Below are positions 7,984 through 18,773 of a stretch of 64,000 nucleotides of DNA, piece by piece (the first letter of the stretch is position 1; the number at the start of each line of letters is the position of its first letter). Under the pieces are notes generated by a model, which was not told where the DNA came from, did no database searches, and saw nothing but the letters and a program-made list of their open reading frames with translations. The translations under genes were made by a program, and so were the position numbers. The stretch is taken from assembly GCF_024298965.1 (NCBI RefSeq), contig NZ_CP085193.1:6696001-6760000 (forward strand), in the 5' to 3' direction. This DNA comes from Streptomyces rapamycinicus NRRL 5491 (GTDB lineage: Bacteria > Actinomycetota > Actinomycetes > Streptomycetales > Streptomycetaceae).

Positions 7984-8258
7984 GCGTCAACGTCCGAATC
8001 CCGACCATCCTGCGCACCTACACCGGCGGCCAGGCCGAGGTTTCCGCCGAGGGTGCGACCCTGGCCGAGGTCCTGGCGGACCTGGAGAAGAACCACGCGG
8101 GCATCTCGGCCCGCGTTCTGGACGACACCGGCAAGCTCCGCCGCTTCGTGAACGTCTACGTCAACGACGACGACGTCCGCTTCGCCGATGGCCTGGCCAC
8201 GGCGACCCCGGACGGCGCCGGGATCTCGATCATCCCGGCGGTCGCGGGCGGCTGCTGA
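7980..8258 (+). CDS. MoaD/ThiS-family sulfur carrier protein ending in Gly-Gly-Cys
   Basis: 92 aa beta-grasp protein (MSVNVRIPTILRTYTGGQ; TLAEVLADL; RRFVNVYVNDDDVR; ISIIPAVAGGC). Such proteins carry sulfur as a C-terminal Gly-Gly thiocarboxylate for cysteine, thiamine or molybdopterin synthesis. Similarity to CysO (cysteine synthesis) is strongest in my judgement. The diglycine is followed by one Cys before the stop, so it must be trimmed, as a JAMM-type peptidase does for related carriers; none is in this window. ATGA overlap with thrC and the shared SAM riboswitch tie it to sulfur amino-acid metabolism. Confidence 0.88.
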   Translation: MSVNVRIPTILRTYTGGQAEVSAEGATLAEVLADLEKNHAGISARVLDDTGKLRRFVNVYVNDDDVRFADGLATATPDGAGISIIPAVAGGC

Positions 8259-8285
8259 CCCCGCGTCCCCCTCCTCACCTTTGGC

Positions 8286-8319
8286 ATCGCCCCGTCCGGG
8301 GACAACCGGACGGGGCGAT
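8286..8319 (+). terminator. Intrinsic terminator after thrC operon
   Basis: A perfect 14 bp stem (ATCGCCCCGTCCGG with its complement at 8306-8319) and 6 nt loop, 28 bp after the sulfur-carrier stop. There is no long U-run, as usual in Streptomyces. Confidence 0.9.
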
Positions 8320-8666
8320 TCCGTCTGTGGAATCGCGATACAGTTGGCCGGATTCCCCGACGGCTCCGGGGTCGGAGCCACATATGAGAACTCGTCAAGT
8401 TGTGCGTAAAGTGTGAGCGCGAATTGTCGGGTTGGTGTGCTATGTCCGGCCCGGCTTGCCCGAACTTCACATAATTTCTCACTTTTAACCGTTCGGCCGT
8501 GCCCAGAATTCTCGTCCGATTGACCTGTTGCAGAGGGCGTTGGGACGGATACATTCAGCGGCGGTCGACGCGTTCCGGCGCACACCCCCCACATCCGGGG
8601 GGTGAGGTCTGACCCGGGTCCGCGGAGTGCGGTCCTGCGCAAGGGCCAGCAATAGGGGAGTTAGGA
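8320..8666 (+). other. Long untranslated leader/promoter region of the cold-shock gene
   Basis: 347 bp without a credible reading frame. It is noticeably more AT-rich near 8385-8520 (for example CACATAATTTCTCAC) than its surroundings, consistent with a promoter and the long structured 5' leader typical of cold-shock mRNAs. I cannot fix the transcription start. Confidence 0.45.
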
Positions 8667-8873
8667 ATGGCTCAGGGCACCGTCAAGTGGTTCAACGCGG
8701 AGAAGGGGTACGGCTTCATCGCGGTCGACGGTGGTGCGGACGTGTTCGTCCACTACAGCGCGATCCAGATGGACGGGTACCGCACCCTCGAGGAAGGCCA
8801 GCGGGTCGAGTTCGAGATCTCGCAGGGTCAGAAGGGCCCGCAGGCCGACATGGTCCGCGTGGCCGTAGGCTGA
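8667..8873 (+). CDS. Cold-shock domain protein (CspA family)
   Basis: 68 aa single cold-shock domain: [16 protein letters not shown] with RNP1 (KGYGFI), and DVFVHYSAI with RNP2 (VFVHY). Binds single-stranded RNA/DNA as an RNA chaperone. ATG preceded by AGGGGAGTTAGGA. Position just upstream of groEL matches the ScoF-type genes of Streptomyces. Monocistronic, with its own terminator. Confidence 0.95.
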   Translation: MAQGTVKWFNAEKGYGFIAVDGGADVFVHYSAIQMDGYRTLEEGQRVEFEISQGQKGPQADMVRVAVG

Positions 8874-8910
8874 CGCGCCGACGCGACGCAGCTGAAACGA
8901 ATAAGTCCGT

Positions 8911-8942
8911 AGGGTCCGTGTCCCGAACAGGATACGGGCCCT
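8911..8942 (+). terminator. Terminator of the cold-shock gene
   Basis: AGGGTCCGTGTCC (8911-8923) pairs with GGATACGGGCCCT (8930-8942), with two G-U pairs and a 6 nt loop, 37 bp past the stop. Confidence 0.8.
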
Positions 8943-9044
8943 TCGGCATGCCTGGTGCCATGGCTCCCCGGGCCCTGCCGCCCCTTCGGGCGCTTGCGCC
9001 CACCCGTCGCCCGGCCACCACCCCTTGAGGATGCCCTATGGGCG

Positions 9045-9107
9045 CTTGCACTCTATAGGTCCGAGTGCTAATCATTGGCGTTAGCACTCTGACGTTGAGA
9101 GTGACAG
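9045..9107 (+). promoter_or_regulatory. groEL promoter with overlapping CIRCE (HrcA) operators
   Basis: Half-sites: CTTGCACTC (9045-9053), GAGTGCTAA (9063-9071), TTAGCACTC (9081-9089), GAGTGACAG (9099-9107), each separated by 9 bp. The middle pair is a perfect inverted repeat; the outer pairs are imperfect CIRCE elements (consensus TTAGCACTC-N9-GAGTGCTAA). A promoter TTGCAC (9046-9051), 17 bp, TAATCA (9069-9074) overlaps them, so HrcA binding should block RNA polymerase. Confidence 0.9.
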
Positions 9108-9167
9108 AAGGACCGGGTCGGTGAGGCCCGCCAGGCCGTGCGGGGTAAGGAACCGCGCGGCAGGTAG

Positions 9168-10859
<1,692 letters not shown>

Positions 10860-10903
10860 TCGATTCGGCGCGTTCGTTCGCCGGTCGGTCCGTACCGTCC
10901 AAA

Positions 10904-10943
10904 CGTCGGGGCGGCACCCTCTCCCAGGGGTGCCGCCCCGACG
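10904..10943 (+). terminator. Terminator after groEL
   Basis: A perfect 16 bp stem (CGTCGGGGCGGCACCC with its complement at 10928-10943) around an 8 nt loop, 44 bp after the groEL stop. Confidence 0.95.
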
Positions 10944-10946
10944 GCG

Positions 10947-11106
10947 TATGCGGGTGCGGGTGCGTGCGGGTCCGTGCGGGTGCGGGTGCGTACGGGTGCG
11001 TGCGGGTGCGGGTGTGGGTCCGTGCGGGTGCGTGCGGGTGCGGGTGTGGGTCCGTGCGGGTGCGTGCGGGTGCGGGTGCGTGCGGGTGCGGGTCCGCGCG
11101 GATGCG
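10947..11106. repeat. GTGCGG-rich minisatellite
   Basis: Nested repeats of GTGCGG and GTGCGT, with a longer block (GGGTGTGGGTCCGTGCGGGT) occurring twice at about 11020-11090. It fills the space between the groEL terminator and the 3' end of murQ. Strongly G-rich on the plus strand; no coding sense in either direction. Confidence 0.85.
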
Positions 11107-11139
11107 GGGTCCGTGCGTATCCGGGAACCAGTCCCGGGC

Positions 11140-12072
11140 TCACCCCGTGGCCGACTCCAGGGCGGCGCGCAGATGGCCGTGTGTCTCGGCGAGGAGCTTC
11201 TCGGCGGTCGGGGCGTCGACCCCGCCCAGGATGGTGAGGATCGCGTTCTTCACCTCGCCGTCCGTGGCCGCCAGCGCGCTCTCGATCCGCTCGTCGGAGG
11301 CGCCGGTCGCCAGGAAGACGATCCTCCGCGAACGGGCGCGCAGCTTGTCGTTGGAGGCGCGCACATCGACCATCAGGTTCCCGAAGGTCTTGCCCAGCCG
11401 GATCATGGTGATGGTCGAGATCATGTTGAGCACCAGCTTCTGGGCCGTGCCCGCCTTCAGCCGGGTCGAGCCGGTGAGCAGCTCCGGCCCCACGATGATC
11501 TCGATGCCGTGGTCGGCCGCCTCGGCGAGCGCCGACCCGGAGTTGCAGGACAGCCCTACGGTGAGCGCGCCGCGTCGCCGGGCGTGCTCGACCGCGCCCA
11601 CGGCATACGGGGTGCGGCCGGAGGCCGAGACGCCGACCACGGTGTCGTCGGGCCCGATGCCGAGCCGGTCGAGGTCCCGGGCGGCCAGCTCCGCGCTGTC
11701 CTCCGCGCCCTCGACCGAGGTCACCACGGCGTCCGGGCCGCCCGCGATCACCCCGACGACCTGCTCGGGCCGGGTGTTGAAGGTGGGCGGGCACTCGCTC
11801 GCGTCGAGCACCCCGAGCCGCCCGGCGGTGCCCGCGCCCGTATAGAGGAGGCGGCCGCCACGGGACATCCGTACGGCGATGGCGTCGATGGCGGCGGCGA
11901 TACGGGGGAGCTGACCGGCGACGGCGGTGGGGACGGCGGCGTCCTCCGCGTTCATGATCCGGGCGATCTCGAGGGTTTCCAGCCGGTCGATCTCGGCGAG
12001 CTCGGGGCGGAACGCCTCGGTGGTCAGGGTGTCGAGCTGGGCGCGGAGCCGTGCGGAGTCGGCGGTAGTCAT
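11140..12072 (-). CDS. murQ: N-acetylmuramic acid 6-phosphate etherase
   Basis: 310 aa SIS-domain lyase that cleaves the lactyl ether of MurNAc-6-phosphate to GlcNAc-6-phosphate in cell-wall recycling. Visible motifs: GGRLLYTGAGTAGRLGVLDASECPPTF (phosphosugar site with the catalytic Glu of SECPPTF), VVGVSASGRTPYAVGAVEHAR, STITMIRLGKTFGNLMVDV. It lies 125 bp downstream of an RpiR regulator on the same strand, forming the usual MurR/RpiR-MurQ pair. GlcNAc-6-phosphate joins the pathway served by nagK at the window start. Confidence 0.95.
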   Translation of the reverse strand: MTTADSARLRAQLDTLTTEAFRPELAEIDRLETLEIARIMNAEDAAVPTAVAGQLPRIAAAIDAIAVRMSRGGRLLYTGAGTAGRLGVLDASECPPTFNTRPEQVVGVIAGGPDAVVTSVEGAEDSAELAARDLDRLGIGPDDTVVGVSASGRTPYAVGAVEHARRRGALTVGLSCNSGSALAEAADHGIEIIVGPELLTGSTRLKAGTAQKLVLNMISTITMIRLGKTFGNLMVDVRASNDKLRARSRRIVFLATGASDERIESALAATDGEVKNAILTILGGVDAPTAEKLLAETHGHLRAALESATG

Positions 12073-12197
12073 GGCGAAGCGGCTCTTTCCGGTACGTCAG
12101 CGTGAGGGTGGGGGTGACGGTGACTTGGAAGGGCAGCCACCGGGCGAAACAGCGACCGGTATCGGGGGTGGGCGCGTGCGGGCGGGACCGGCCCGGC

Positions 12198-13145
12198 TCA
12201 GCGGTGCCCGGGACGCGGATCGTGGCGGTGCGCGAGCGCCTCGTACGACGCGGAGAGCGCGGGCGCCGCCGATTCGTACGTCCGCTGGGCGACCCCTATG
12301 AACAGGCAGTCCACCACCAGCAGCTGGCTGGTCCGGCTGGACATGGCCGCCGGGCGCAGCTCGCTCTCGCGGGCCGTGGAGGTGGTGAGCACCAGGTCCG
12401 CGTACTGCGCGACCTCGCCGTTCGGCCGTCCCGTGATCGCGACGGTGGTCGCCCCGTGTTCGAAGGCCACCCGTAGCGGTTCGATGACGTCCGTCGTACG
12501 CCCGGAATGGGTGATCGCGATGGCGACGTCGCCGGAGTGCAGCTGGACCGCGTTGGTGACCGCGAGGTGCGGATCGGCGTGGGCGTGGGCTATCAGCCCG
12601 ATGCGCAGCAGCTTCTGGACCAGGTCCTGGCCGACCAGGCTGGACGCCCCGACCCCGTACACATCGATCCGGCGGGCGGCGGCCAGCGCCGAGACGGCCG
12701 CCTCGACCTGGCTGGTGTCCAGCCCGGCGGCGGTGTCGGCGAGACACTGCTGCTCCTCCCGCGCCAGCTTGGTGACCACGTCGGCGATCGGATCGTCCAC
12801 CGCGATATCCGCGGTGACGGCCGGGGCCCGGCCGGCGGCCTGCTGGGCGGCGAGCGCGGCGAGCGCGAGGCGCAGATCCCGGTATCCGGGGTAGCCGAGC
12901 AGCCGGGAGGTGCGGACCACGGTGGCCTCACTGGTGCCGGTCCGCTCGGCGAGCCCGGTGACGGTGAGCGCCGCGCAACCGGCCGGATCGCCCGCCACGG
13001 CTTCGGCGACGCGGTGCATGGAGCGGGTCATGGAGGGAGCTAACGTGCGGACCTTGGCGGCGAGGGCGGCCGGGGCGGGTGGGGCCGGTGTGACCGGTGA
13101 GACCGGGGGGATGGGGGGTGTGGCATCGGGCTGTGGAGGAGGCAT
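12198..13145 (-). CDS. RpiR/MurR-family transcriptional regulator
   Basis: 315 aa. After a Pro-rich N-terminus comes an RpiR HTH (residues ~35-105: VAEAVAGDPAGCAALTVTGLAERTGTSEATVVRTSRLLGYPGYRDLR) and a C-terminal SIS sugar-phosphate domain (DVYGVGASSLVGQDLVQKL; AITHSGRTTDVIEPL; AITGRP). ATG 13145 follows GAAGGAAA by 7 bp; a longer start at 13172 lacks a better site. Probably senses MurNAc-6-phosphate or a related sugar phosphate and controls murQ. The near-palindrome TGAAAGTTTCCTTCA around the start codon (13144-13158) could be an operator, unproven. Confidence 0.9.
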   Translation of the reverse strand: MPPPQPDATPPIPPVSPVTPAPPAPAALAAKVRTLAPSMTRSMHRVAEAVAGDPAGCAALTVTGLAERTGTSEATVVRTSRLLGYPGYRDLRLALAALAAQQAAGRAPAVTADIAVDDPIADVVTKLAREEQQCLADTAAGLDTSQVEAAVSALAAARRIDVYGVGASSLVGQDLVQKLLRIGLIAHAHADPHLAVTNAVQLHSGDVAIAITHSGRTTDVIEPLRVAFEHGATTVAITGRPNGEVAQYADLVLTTSTARESELRPAAMSSRTSQLLVVDCLFIGVAQRTYESAAPALSASYEALAHRHDPRPGHR

Positions 13146-13347
13146 GAAAGTTTCCTTCAGGTCGCTACTCACCAGCGAAAACTATTTCCGGCCACGATGC
13201 CCGTCAACCCTCCGGACGACGACGCGACGGGTCGGCGAGCGGGCGCGGGGCGAGTCGGACGGACCGTGCCAGCGCGCCCACGGCGGCGGCGTGGCCGCGG
13301 ATGAAGCGAACAGGCGCCGGGAGGAAGCAAAGGTGACAATGGGACCC

Positions 13348-13704
13348 ATGAAGCTCGAACAGGCACTGCACGCGGCCCGCGCCCTAGTCCTGGCCGACCT
13401 CGCGGCGGGGGAGGTCGCCCGCGCCGACATCGTCTCGCTGGTCGAAGACGCGATCGCGCACCGGCGGTGGTGGGTCGAGCAGTGGCCGGAAGGCGTCGCG
13501 TACGTGGCCGGTCTGGTCGCCCAGGACGTCCAGGACGCCCTGCTGGAACGGTACGGCCGCTGGCCGCTGTGCCCCGTCTGCACCCAGGGCGGCGACCTCC
13601 ACGCCCTCGACGTGGAGCCCGAGTTGGGCCCCGACCCGCACTGGGTCTGCGGCAAGACGGCGGTCGCGGTGGCGCCCGTGGGTTCGCTGGGCACCACCCT
13701 CTGA
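13348..13704 (+). CDS. Hypothetical protein with C-terminal Cys-x2-Cys and WxCG
   Basis: 118 aa soluble protein (MKLEQALHAARALVLADLAAGEV...). A helical N-terminal half (HRRWWVEQWPEGVAYVAGLVAQDVQDALLE) is followed by LCPVCTQGGD and HWVCGK, a possible three-cysteine metal or zinc-ribbon-like element. Family unnamed to me but typical of Streptomyces. ATG 13348 chosen with AAAGGTGA 11 bp upstream; ATG 13339 is possible. Divergent from the rpiR gene; overlaps the next gene (TGATG). Confidence 0.75.
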   Translation: MKLEQALHAARALVLADLAAGEVARADIVSLVEDAIAHRRWWVEQWPEGVAYVAGLVAQDVQDALLERYGRWPLCPVCTQGGDLHALDVEPELGPDPHWVCGKTAVAVAPVGSLGTTL

Positions 13705-13976
13705 TGGCCGTCCTGATCGACCCGCCCTCGTGGCCGGGCCACGGCCGCCTGTGGTCCCACCTCGTCAGCGATGTCTCCTACGCCGAACTCCACGCCTTCG
13801 CCGCCCGCATCGGTGCCCCGCGCCGAGGCTTCGACCGCGACCACTACGACGTGCCGAGCGAGCTGTACGCGAAGGCGGTAGGGGCGGGCGCGGAGGAGGT
13901 CGGCAGCAAGGAACTCCTCCGCCGCCTCAAGGCCGCGGGCCTCCGCCGCCCCAAGCGGGCCGCGGGCGCGGAGTGA
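13704..13976 (+). CDS. DUF4031 domain protein
   Basis: 90 aa: MAVLIDPPSWPGHGRLWSHL, followed by LHAFAARIGAPRRGFDRDHYDVP. This is the DUF4031 signature (small protein with an invariant HYD motif). Function unknown. ATG overlaps the preceding stop (TGATG), so the two small genes form a coupled pair. Confidence 0.85.
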   Translation: MAVLIDPPSWPGHGRLWSHLVSDVSYAELHAFAARIGAPRRGFDRDHYDVPSELYAKAVGAGAEEVGSKELLRRLKAAGLRRPKRAAGAE

Positions 13977-13979
13977 TGC

Positions 13980-14038
13980 GGTTCCTACGGCTCCTACGGC
14001 CGACGGCTCCTACGGCTCCTACGGCCGACGGCTCCTAG
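13980..14038. repeat. GGCTCCTAC repeats running into the response-regulator stop codon
   Basis: GGCTCCTACGGCCGAC and GGCTCCTAC alternate in a 25 bp higher-order unit (copies at 13989 and 14014). The last copy, GGCTCCTAGGG, contains the reverse-strand TAG stop of the response regulator (14035-14037). Each unit repeats a reverse-strand TAG. Confidence 0.85.
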
Positions 14039-14700
14039 GGTTCGATCAAGCCGACGCGGATGGCGTAACGGGTCAGCTCCAGCCGGTCCTTCAGGCCGAG
14101 TTTCCGCAGCAGGTTGGCGCGGTGACGCTCGACGGTCTTGACGCTGATGACGAGCAGTTCGGCGATCTGCTGTGAACTGTGCCCCTCGGCGACCAGCTTG
14201 AGGATCTCCTCCTCACGGCCGGTGATGGGACGTCCGGGGATGCTCTCGCCCTCCTGGAGGCGGCCCAGGTAGCTGTGGATGAGCGCGTTGACGGCACCGG
14301 GATAGAGGAAGGGCTCGCCGCGCATGGTGGCGCGGCAGGCTTCGACGAGGTCGCGGTCGGCGACGGACTTCAGGACGTAGCCGGAGGCGCCTGCCGCCAG
14401 CGCCTCGAAGAAGTACTGCTCGTTGTCGTACATGGTCAGAATGAGGATGCGCGTCTCCGGTTGGCTGCGGGCCAGTTCCCGGGCGGCCTGGAGACCGGTC
14501 AGGCGGGGCATGGCGATGTCGAGGATCGCCAGGTCCGGCCGGTGGGCGCGGGCGGCCTCGATGGCTTCGGCACCGTCTCCTGCCTCGGCGACGACGGTGA
14601 GGTCGGGTTCGCCTTCGAGGATGAGTCGGACTCCGCGGCGGACCAGAGCGTGGTCGTCGGCGAGCAGGATGCGGGTTTCGGTCGCCTCGGGCATGGTCAC
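14035..14700 (-). CDS. NarL/FixJ-family response regulator
   Basis: 221 aa. Receiver domain: RILLADDHALVRRGV with acidic Asp15-Asp16, phosphoacceptor in LAILDIAMP (about Asp61), conserved Lys in GYVLKSVADR. C-terminal LuxR-type HTH: PITGREEEILKLVAEGHSSQQIAELLVISVKTVERHRANLLRKLGLKDRLELTRYAI. Start GTG 14700 overlaps the stop of a sensor-kinase reading frame by GTGA, the normal kinase-regulator coupling; ATG 14694 is an alternative. The kinase is reduced to its last codons, so this regulator is now orphaned or cross-activated. Confidence 0.93.
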   Translation of the reverse strand: MTMPEATETRILLADDHALVRRGVRLILEGEPDLTVVAEAGDGAEAIEAARAHRPDLAILDIAMPRLTGLQAARELARSQPETRILILTMYDNEQYFFEALAAGASGYVLKSVADRDLVEACRATMRGEPFLYPGAVNALIHSYLGRLQEGESIPGRPITGREEEILKLVAEGHSSQQIAELLVISVKTVERHRANLLRKLGLKDRLELTRYAIRVGLIEP

Positions 14701-14895
14701 TGGCTCCGGCGGGGGGGGGGGGGCGGGGACGGGGGGGGGGGCAGGGACGGTTGACGGGAACGGGAACGGGGGCGGTTCACGGGAACGGGGACGAGGGCGG
14801 TTGACGGGGACAGTCAGGCGTACGTCGGTGCCGCCTCCCGGAGCGGACCCGAGGGCGAGTTCGGAGCCGATGAACAGGGCTCGTTCGCTTCTTCT
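14697..14895 (-). pseudogene. C-terminal remnant of a sensor histidine kinase
   Basis: The reverse-strand frame ending at TGA 14699-14697 reads SERALFIGSELALGSAPGGG and then TDVRLTVPV, which matches the end of the HATPase domain of NarX/DegS-type kinases (RERALLIGG...SxPGGGTxVRLxVP). An in-frame TAG at 14898-14896 lies immediately before it and nothing upstream to 15099 continues the kinase. The tail after VPV is Pro/Arg-rich, encoded by poly-C runs. The stop overlaps the regulator start. I infer that the rest of a kinase gene was deleted. Confidence 0.75.
14711..14741. repeat. Two long poly-G tracts
   Basis: Thirteen consecutive G (14711-14723) and eleven consecutive G (14731-14741) lie 11 bp upstream of the response-regulator start. 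They are exceptionally long for this genome and prone to slippage and to sequencing error. Shorter GGGAACGGG-type repeats continue to about 14810. Confidence 0.85.
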
Positions 14896-15099
14896 CTATC
14901 ACTCGCGCCCGTTGTCCCGGCCGGAGGAAGGGGCCGGGGCGGACAGGTGTCGGGCTGCGGGCCGCAACGGATGTCGGGATGGGGCCGGATGGGGGTCGTC
15001 CACCGGCGGACATGGGTGTCGGCACCGATGGTGGGGCGCACGGTCGCCATGTGACCGTTGCAGTGACGCCGTGCAGGCCGGTCCGTGGGAGGAGCAGCG

Positions 15100-15438
15100 A
15101 TGGCACAGCCCGGAGACACCCAGCTGCGCGAGCTCGAGGAGCGGATGGCCCGGAGTGACCCGCGCTTCGCCCGTGGCCTGGGGGAGGGGCGGCCCTGTCG
15201 GCCATGGGAGTACCGGCGCGGACCGGGGTGGGCGCTGCTCACCGTCTCACTGATGATGCAGGTGGTCGGCATGCTGCTGCCGCAGGGCCTGCTCCTCGCG
15301 GCGGGTCTGGTGGTGGCGGGTATGGCGACACACCTGTTCGTATCCCCGCGCGGCCACCGGTCCGGTCGGTCCTGGCCCCGGCTGCCGCTTTCCCGGCACG
15401 GGCACGGCGCGAGTGAGCCGGGGCCGAGGCACGGATGA
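15100..15438 (+). CDS. DUF3040 membrane protein
   Basis: 112 aa. N-terminal LRELEERMARSDPRFARGL is the DUF3040 signature, followed by two membrane helices (WALLTVSLMMQVVGMLL and GLLLAAGLVVAGMATHLFV) and a basic tail. ATG preceded by GGGAGGAGC. Function unknown. Its stop overlaps the next small frame by ATGA. Confidence 0.85.
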   Translation: MAQPGDTQLRELEERMARSDPRFARGLGEGRPCRPWEYRRGPGWALLTVSLMMQVVGMLLPQGLLLAAGLVVAGMATHLFVSPRGHRSGRSWPRLPLSRHGHGASEPGPRHG

Positions 15439-15611
15439 GCCCACATCGCGGCACGTCGCGCCCGGGCCGTAGCGGGTCCGAGCCCGAGCTGAAGGTCGAC
15501 TTGCCCTTTGACGGAGGACGTATCCACCCCGTACGCCGCGACGGTGACACCCCGGCCCGGTTCCCGCTGACGAAGCCCGACGAAGCCCATGAAGCCCGAC
15601 GAAGCCCATGA
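15435..15611 (+). CDS. Short ORF, possible decayed antiporter regulatory subunit
   Basis: 58 aa frame starting ATGA-coupled to the DUF3040 gene: MSPHRGTSRPGRSGSEPELK then VDLPFDGGRIHPVRRDGD and FPLTKPDEA. The pattern (G)RIxxVxRDG...(F)PLTxxEA resembles the N-terminal domain of KhtT/AmhM-like proteins that regulate CPA2 antiporters, and the next gene encodes such an antiporter. It ends inside a GAAGCCC repeat and lacks the TrkA-C domain, so it is either a remnant or not a gene. Tentative. Confidence 0.35.
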   Translation: MSPHRGTSRPGRSGSEPELKVDLPFDGGRIHPVRRDGDTPARFPLTKPDEAHEARRSP

Positions 15612-15666
15612 AGCCCGACGAAGTCAACGAAGCCAACGAAGCCAATGCAGCCGACGAAGCCGACGA
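15570..15666. repeat. 9/18 bp GAAGCC repeats
   Basis: GACGAAGCCCATGAAGCCC-type units recur about five times and then degenerate into CGAAGCCAA units. The array carries the stop of the short ORF (15609-15611) and precedes the antiporter start. Confidence 0.8.
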
Positions 15667-15678
15667 GGGTGGTGACCC

Positions 15679-17022
15679 GTGGGACATGCCGACACCCTGC
15701 TCGCTCTGGGCGGCGCCTTCCTCGCCGCCGCTGTCCTCGCCCGCCTCGGCAGCCGGATCGGGCTTCCGACCATCCCGCTGTTCATGCTCGCCGGGATACT
15801 TCTGGGCCCTCACACCCCGGGCCTGGTCCTGGTCGAGGACGCGCGTGACTTCGAGATGCTCTCCGCCCTCGGGCTGGTGCTGCTCCTGTTCTACCTGGGC
15901 CTGGAGTTCCACCTCGACGATCTCCGAAGCGGCGGCCGGCGCCTGCTGGCCGCGGGCGGTATCTACCTGCTGCTGAATGTCGGCGCGGGCCTCGGGTTCG
16001 GGTTCGCCCTTGGCTCGGGTGCCAGGGAGGCCCTGGTGCTCGCGGGCGTCCTGGGCATCTCGTCCTCCGCGATCGTCACCAAGATCTTGATCGACTTGGG
16101 CCGGATCGCCCGCCCGGAGACGCGTCTGATCCTGGGCGTCATCGTGGTGGAGGACGTCTTCCTCGCGCTCTACCTCGCAGCACTCCAGCCCGTCATCAGC
16201 GCTGCCCAGGGCGTTCAGGAGACAGTTCTGCAGGCGGGCAAGGCATTCGGATTCCTGCTGGTGCTGGCGGCCGCGGCCCGCTACGGCACTCGGCTGATCG
16301 CACGTCTGATCGCGGTCCGGGACAACGAACTGCTGGTCATCAGCTTCCTCGGCACCGCGGTCCTCGTGGCCGGAGTCTCCGAAGTCCTCGGAGTCGCCGA
16401 TGCCATCGGCGCCTTCATGGCCGGGCTGATCCTGGCGGGCACCCCCTCCGGGCCGCGGATCCGCGAACTGGTGCACCCGCTGCGCGACGCCTTCGCGGCC
16501 ATCTTCTTCTTCGCCTTCGGATTGGCCATCGACCCCGGCGACATGGCGTCCGTCGCCGCTCCGGTGGCCGCCGCCGCGGCGCTGACCATCGTCATGAACG
16601 TGATCGCCGGACTGCTCGTGGCACGCCTCTACCACTACGGCCCCGAGCCCGCCGCGGACATCGCCACCACGCTCCTGGCGCGCGGGGAGTTCGCCCTGAT
16701 CCTGGCCGCCATGGCAACCAGCGCCGGACTCGATGCCAGGCTGGCGCCGTTCATCGCCGGTTACGTCCTGGTCCTCGCCGTCCTCGGCCCCGTCGTCGCC
16801 GGGCGCGCGCACTTGCTGGCCCGCGCGCTGCGGTCGGCACGCGCGGCCCTGCCCGGCGGGCGACCGGAGCTCGCCCCTGCCCCTGCCGCTCCCGCCCCTG
16901 CCCCGGCACCGGACTCGCCCGGTGCCACCGGGCCCCGGGCTCCCGGTGCCGGGGCGCGGTCGGTGTCATCCGTACGGTGGCCATCCCCACCCGTGTCATC
17001 CGCGCGGGAAGCGGAGCGGTGA
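15679..17022 (+). CDS. CPA2-family cation:proton antiporter (Kef/KhtU type)
   Basis: 447 aa integral membrane protein with about 12 helices in residues 5-385. Signatures: PLFMLAGILLGPHTPGL, LLLFYLGLEFHLDDL, GVLGISSSAIVTKILIDLGR, VIVVEDVFLALYL and LARGEFALILAAMA. Exchanges K+ or Na+ for protons across the plasma membrane. No TrkA-N domain; residues ~390-447 are an Ala/Pro/Ser tail. GTG 15679 preceded by GAGGGTGGTGA. Usually partnered with a TrkA-C subunit; here only a doubtful 58-residue relic precedes it. Confidence 0.9.
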   Translation: MGHADTLLALGGAFLAAAVLARLGSRIGLPTIPLFMLAGILLGPHTPGLVLVEDARDFEMLSALGLVLLLFYLGLEFHLDDLRSGGRRLLAAGGIYLLLNVGAGLGFGFALGSGAREALVLAGVLGISSSAIVTKILIDLGRIARPETRLILGVIVVEDVFLALYLAALQPVISAAQGVQETVLQAGKAFGFLLVLAAAARYGTRLIARLIAVRDNELLVISFLGTAVLVAGVSEVLGVADAIGAFMAGLILAGTPSGPRIRELVHPLRDAFAAIFFFAFGLAIDPGDMASVAAPVAAAAALTIVMNVIAGLLVARLYHYGPEPAADIATTLLARGEFALILAAMATSAGLDARLAPFIAGYVLVLAVLGPVVAGRAHLLARALRSARAALPGGRPELAPAPAAPAPAPAPDSPGATGPRAPGAGARSVSSVRWPSPPVSSAREAER

Positions 17023-17094
17023 CGCCGGGCTGCCCAGGCTCTGGCGGGCTGGCGGCCGTCGCCAGGCCGCCACGCTGTCGCGCCGTCGCGGCTT

Positions 17095-17222
17095 CACCGA
17101 AGCCCGGTGGCGGTGCCAAAGCCCGGTGGAGGTGTCGGAGCCCGGATGAGATGCCGAAGCCCGATGGAGGTGCCAAAGCCCGGAGGAGGTACCGGAGACC
17201 GGAGGAGGTAGCGGAGACCGGC
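17095..17222. repeat. Degenerate 18-21 bp repeats (AAGCCCGGTGGAGGTGCC type)
   Basis: About six imperfect units between the antiporter stop and the end of the MFS gene, each built as (A)AGCCCGG-(T/A)GGAGGT-GC. No start codon with a ribosome site accompanies them. Confidence 0.75.
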
Positions 17223-17291
17223 GACGCACTCAGGCTCCGCCCGGCGACCCACCCAGCCTCCACCGGGCGACGCGCCCGGCCCCGGGCTCCG

Positions 17292-18773
<1,482 letters not shown>

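Noticed and set aside
15608..15976. Separate small gene MKPDEVNEANEAN overlapping the antiporter
   Set aside because: Frame comes from the GAAGCC repeat and then reads the antiporter out of frame.
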